Assembly: GCA_023248635.1 (NCBI GenBank)
Contig: JAHFED010000006.1
Location: forward strand, 1-64,000
DNA: 64,000 nucleotides
Reading direction: 5' to 3'
Origin: Myxococcales bacterium
Lineage (GTDB): Bacteria; Myxococcota; UBA727; VGSZ01
Shown here: positions 61,630 through 64,000 of the stretch, piece after piece
Position numbering within the stretch: position 1 is the stretch's first letter
Layout: every line of letters starts with the position of its first letter
Position numbers and translations under genes: made by a program
The notes under the pieces: generated by a model
What the model was told of the DNA's origin: nothing
Databases searched by the model: none
The model's input: the letters and a program-made list of their open reading frames with translations, nothing else

Positions 61630-63477
61630 GAACGCTGCTTCAGAAACGTGCATGAGAGACAGGTCTCCGCCTTCGATAATTTTCTTGTGAAGCGCGATCT
61701 CTGGCAGCACTTCTTTGCAATAGAAGCGTACGGCTGCGATCTTGCCTTCGTAGAAGTCGCGGTCGGCGCCGGTGGCCTCGGGCAGTTTCTTGAGCGCCAC
61801 GGTGGCCTGCCGCACCAAGAGCCAGCCAATGACGACTTCGGCGAGGGAGAAGAGCACCCGGTTGGCGTGCAAACCCACGTGGTAGAGGGACTCGGTCATG
61901 CGCGGCATCATGACGCCGAAGATGCCCTGCACCTGCGCCGCCGCCTTGCCCAGGGCCTCGCGCTCGGCCTTCAAGGCGTCGCCGCCTTCGTTGCCGTCGG
62001 CGAGCTGCTGGACCTCGCCGAACAGGCTCATCATGGTCTCGCCGTTGTCGCGGGCGATCTTGCGGAAGATCAGATCGAGGGCCTGAATGTGGGTCGTACC
62101 CTCGTAGAGCGTGTCGATCTTCTGGTCACGAATGTACTGCTCGATCGGGAAGTCTTGCGTATAGCCGGCGCCGCCGAAGACCTGCAGTGCAGAGTTGAGT
62201 AATTGGTAGCCCTTCTCTGAATTGTATCCCTTGATGAGGGGCAGCAGGAAGTCGTTGCGGCGCTCGAGGGCCTTTTTGACGTCGTCGTCGTTGCCGTGGC
62301 CGTGGCCTCCCTTGAGCTCGACACTGTCTTGGATGGAGGCGCCGTAGAGCACGAGGGCGCGCATCCCCTCGGCCAGGGCCTTCTGCAACATCAGCATGCG
62401 GCGCACATCGGGGTGCTGGATGATGCGAACCCGCGGCGACGTCTTGTCCATGATGCGCAGCATGTCGCCGCCCTGGACCCGATCTTTGGCGTAGGCCAGC
62501 GCATTCAAATAAGCCGTCGACACCGTGGCCATCGACTTCACGCCGATGAACATGCGGGCCTGCTCGATGACGCGGAACATCTGGGCGATGCCGTCGTGCA
62601 CGTTGCCGACGAGAAAGCCCCGCGCGGGCGTCTCGCCGCCGAAGTCCATCACGCAGGTCGCCGACGCCTTGATGCCCATCTTGTGCTCGATGGAGGTCGT
62701 GTAGACGCCGTTGCGCTCGCCGAGGCTGCCATCTTCGTTGACCCAGAACTTGGGCACGATGAAGAGGGACAAGCCCTTGGTGCCGGGCCGCGCCGGAGCG
62801 CCGTCTACGCCTTCGGGGCGGGCCAGCACGAGGTGGATGATGTTGGCGGCGGAGTCGAAGTCGCCGTTGGTGATCCAGCACTTGGTGCCGGTGAGCTCCC
62901 AAATGTCGTCTTTGACGTGCTTGGCCTTGCAGCGGGCTTCGCCGACGTCGGAGCCGGCTTGGGGCTCGCTGAGCTGCATGGTGCCGCCCCACTGCTTGTC
63001 GAGCGTGTTCTGCGCGAAGCGCTTCTTCTGCTCGGGCGTGGCGATGGCGTTGATGACGCGGGCGATGAAGGTGCCGAAGCCGTAAAAGGCCACCGAGGGG
63101 TTGGCGCCCGAGGTCATTTCGTTGATGGCCCAACACACCGTTGGGGGAGCGCCGACGCCGCCCAGGTGCTCGGGGCACTCGAGCATGTGCCAGCCGCCGT
63201 CGAACCAGGCCTTGAGGGACTTCTTCACGCCCTCGGGCAAGGTCACCTTGCCGGTTTTTTCATCGAACTTCAGCGGGACGCGGTCGCCTTCGACGAAGCT
63301 GGCGGCGAGCTCGTTGCTGGCCAGCTTCTCGAGCTGCACGATGCTGTCGCGCACGGTCTCTTCGTCGAGATGGGCAAAGGGCCCCTGCCCCAGCACGTTG
63401 CGGCCGATGTCGAGCACCTCAAAGAGGTTGAAGAAGGTGTCTCTGAGGTTGCTCTTGTAGTGGAAGTTGCTCGCCAT
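61627..63477 (-). CDS. Acyl-CoA dehydrogenase, large (extended) type
   Basis: This 616-residue flavoprotein oxidises acyl-CoA at the alpha-beta bond. The substrate/FAD core shows MQLSEPQAGSDVGEARCKA, KCWITNGDFDSAANIIHLVL, GYTQDFPIEQYIRDQKIDTL and YEGTTHIQALDLIFRKIARD, with the catalytic base Glu in YEGT near residue 458. It is about 200 residues longer than standard family members. The extra C-terminal helical domain (FSLAEVVIGWLLVRQATVAL) fits the extended AcdA/DmdC-like group. Its stop lies in repeat copy E. It is divergent from the Kazal-like lipoprotein gene. Confidence 0.95.
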   Translation of the reverse strand: MASNFHYKSNLRDTFFNLFEVLDIGRNVLGQGPFAHLDEETVRDSIVQLEKLASNELAASFVEGDRVPLKFDEKTGKVTLPEGVKKSLKAWFDGGWHMLECPEHLGGVGAPPTVCWAINEMTSGANPSVAFYGFGTFIARVINAIATPEQKKRFAQNTLDKQWGGTMQLSEPQAGSDVGEARCKAKHVKDDIWELTGTKCWITNGDFDSAANIIHLVLARPEGVDGAPARPGTKGLSLFIVPKFWVNEDGSLGERNGVYTTSIEHKMGIKASATCVMDFGGETPARGFLVGNVHDGIAQMFRVIEQARMFIGVKSMATVSTAYLNALAYAKDRVQGGDMLRIMDKTSPRVRIIQHPDVRRMLMLQKALAEGMRALVLYGASIQDSVELKGGHGHGNDDDVKKALERRNDFLLPLIKGYNSEKGYQLLNSALQVFGGAGYTQDFPIEQYIRDQKIDTLYEGTTHIQALDLIFRKIARDNGETMMSLFGEVQQLADGNEGGDALKAEREALGKAAAQVQGIFGVMMPRMTESLYHVGLHANRVLFSLAEVVIGWLLVRQATVALKKLPEATGADRDFYEGKIAAVRFYCKEVLPEIALHKKIIEGGDLSLMHVSEAAF

Positions 63478-63566
63478 GGCGTCGTCGTCTCCGTCGTCGT
63501 TTCATCCCCGCCGGGTCGGCGTGGGCATTGGGGGAGGGCCGGGGCCTGGAGCTTCCGGGCCGGCCC

Positions 63567-63593
63567 AACGCATGCGTTGACTGCAATGTCAAC
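63567..63593. promoter_or_regulatory. Overlapping palindromes between acyl-CoA dehydrogenase and lipoprotein genes
   Basis: A perfect 12-bp palindrome AACGCATGCGTT (63567-63578) overlaps GTTGAC-TGCAAT-GTCAAC (63576-63593). The block lies 90-117 bp before the dehydrogenase start. A TetR- or GntR-type regulator of fatty-acid genes could bind here. TTGAC elements inside could serve as -35 boxes on either strand, but no good -10 follows. Confidence 0.45.
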
Positions 63594-63705
63594 CTACCAT
63601 GACGCAATGCATCGAGCAACAGCAACGGCGGGAGATCTGCCCGCCCGCGGACGGTCTCCCAGGTCTCAGCAGCGAGCAGCTCTTGTGCTGTGACAACGTC
63701 CCTCC

Positions 63706-64000
63706 ATGCAGCGCTCCTGGACCGTCGTCGTCTTCGTCGTCTTCGCCTTCGTCGGCTGCGGCAGCAGTGCCCTGCGCTTGGATCCCTCCGAGTCTGCTGC
63801 CTGCACCTGTGCCGCCGGTCAGAAGTTCGACGGCAGCACCTGCATGGCGCCGGCGGACTTCCAGGCCCCCACCTGCACCAGCGACGGCGTCGCTGTGTGT
63901 GGCTGCGACAGCCAGGACTACGCCTCCAGCTGCGACGCCTTCGGCCAGGGCGTGCAGATCGCGTTTTCGGGTGCGTGTCGTCCGCCGGCGTCGGCACCTG
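63706..64000 (+). CDS. Kazal-like Cys-rich lipoprotein (truncated by window end)
   Basis: The first 98 residues are visible. The signal ends FAFVGC (lipobox Cys18), then ACTCAAGQKFDGSTC and a segment VCGCDSQDYASSCDAFGQGV, followed by IAFSGAC. The C-G-x-D-x-x-x-Y-x-x-x-C-x-A spacing is that of Kazal-type protease-inhibitor domains. It may be a surface inhibitor or a recycled fold. No stop is reached before the window ends. Confidence 0.7.
   Translation, partial: MQRSWTVVVFVVFAFVGCGSSALRLDPSESAACTCAAGQKFDGSTCMAPADFQAPTCTSDGVAVCGCDSQDYASSCDAFGQGVQIAFSGACRPPASAP

Overview
The window comes from a GC-rich bacterium whose gene content points to Myxococcota or a related former deltaproteobacterial lineage. 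The signs are eukaryote-like Ser/Thr kinases, a PP2C phosphatase, sigma-54 regulators, many predicted lipoproteins, very large calcium-binding-type (thrombospondin type-3) repeat proteins, Glu-Gly linkers, and C-terminal tails of the form Cys + membrane helix + Arg cluster (MYXO-CTERM-like). The lineage is inferred from these features; no rRNA or tRNA gene is visible. Genes are dense on both strands, and many neighbours overlap by ATGA or GTGA.

Layout. 0-2 kb: a MoxR AAA+ ATPase with a HEAT-repeat partner. 2-2.8 kb: a decayed coding region with a diverged copy of a dispersed repeat. 2.8-6.7 kb: an ECF sigma/anti-sigma pair, divergent from a short Hsp70 and a J-domain protein. 6.7-20.9 kb: biotin carboxylase, a PDZ-like exported protein, a Ser/Thr kinase, an S41 peptidase coupled to CoaBC, a methyltransferase, a response regulator with a degenerate sigma-54-type AAA+ domain, acetaldehyde dehydrogenase, a PP2C-cyclic-nucleotide-binding fusion, seryl-tRNA synthetase and a second kinase. 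21-23 kb: a lipoprotein foldase of the PpiC/SurA type coupled to a SixA-like phosphatase. 23-34.4 kb: about 11 kb of giant surface proteins, three paralogous units in two reading frames. The first two units are fused in frame, so a C-terminal sorting tail runs straight into a second signal peptide. 34.5-43 kb: Lon, four tiny lipoproteins in two pairs, a MinD-like/J-domain-HTH/small-protein operon, a 68-bp tandem repeat, and a second short Hsp70. 43-50 kb: PEP carboxylase, a TSP3 protein with a CxxCH motif and a Glu-Gly linker, and a large lipoprotein. 50-57.8 kb: a sulfate-type ABC importer operon, an FAD-dependent dehydrogenase and small exported proteins. 58-61.3 kb: an NtrC-family regulator divergent from three small membrane genes resembling yqjE/yqjD, which carry a good sigma-54 promoter candidate. 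61.6-64 kb: a large acyl-CoA dehydrogenase and a truncated Kazal-like lipoprotein.

The observations most worth following up are four. (1) The internal sorting-tail/signal-peptide junction in the 1875-residue surface protein. (2) A roughly 219-bp, highly structured dispersed repeat with five copies; the four intact ones begin exactly at the TGA stop codon of a gene. (3) The NtrC-like regulator and sigma-54 membrane cluster, with a perfect 10-bp hairpin just before the first ribosome binding site. (4) A response regulator that keeps the AAA+ ATPase but has lost the GAFTGA loop. All functional statements are read from sequence motifs and remembered family features; no database search was run.
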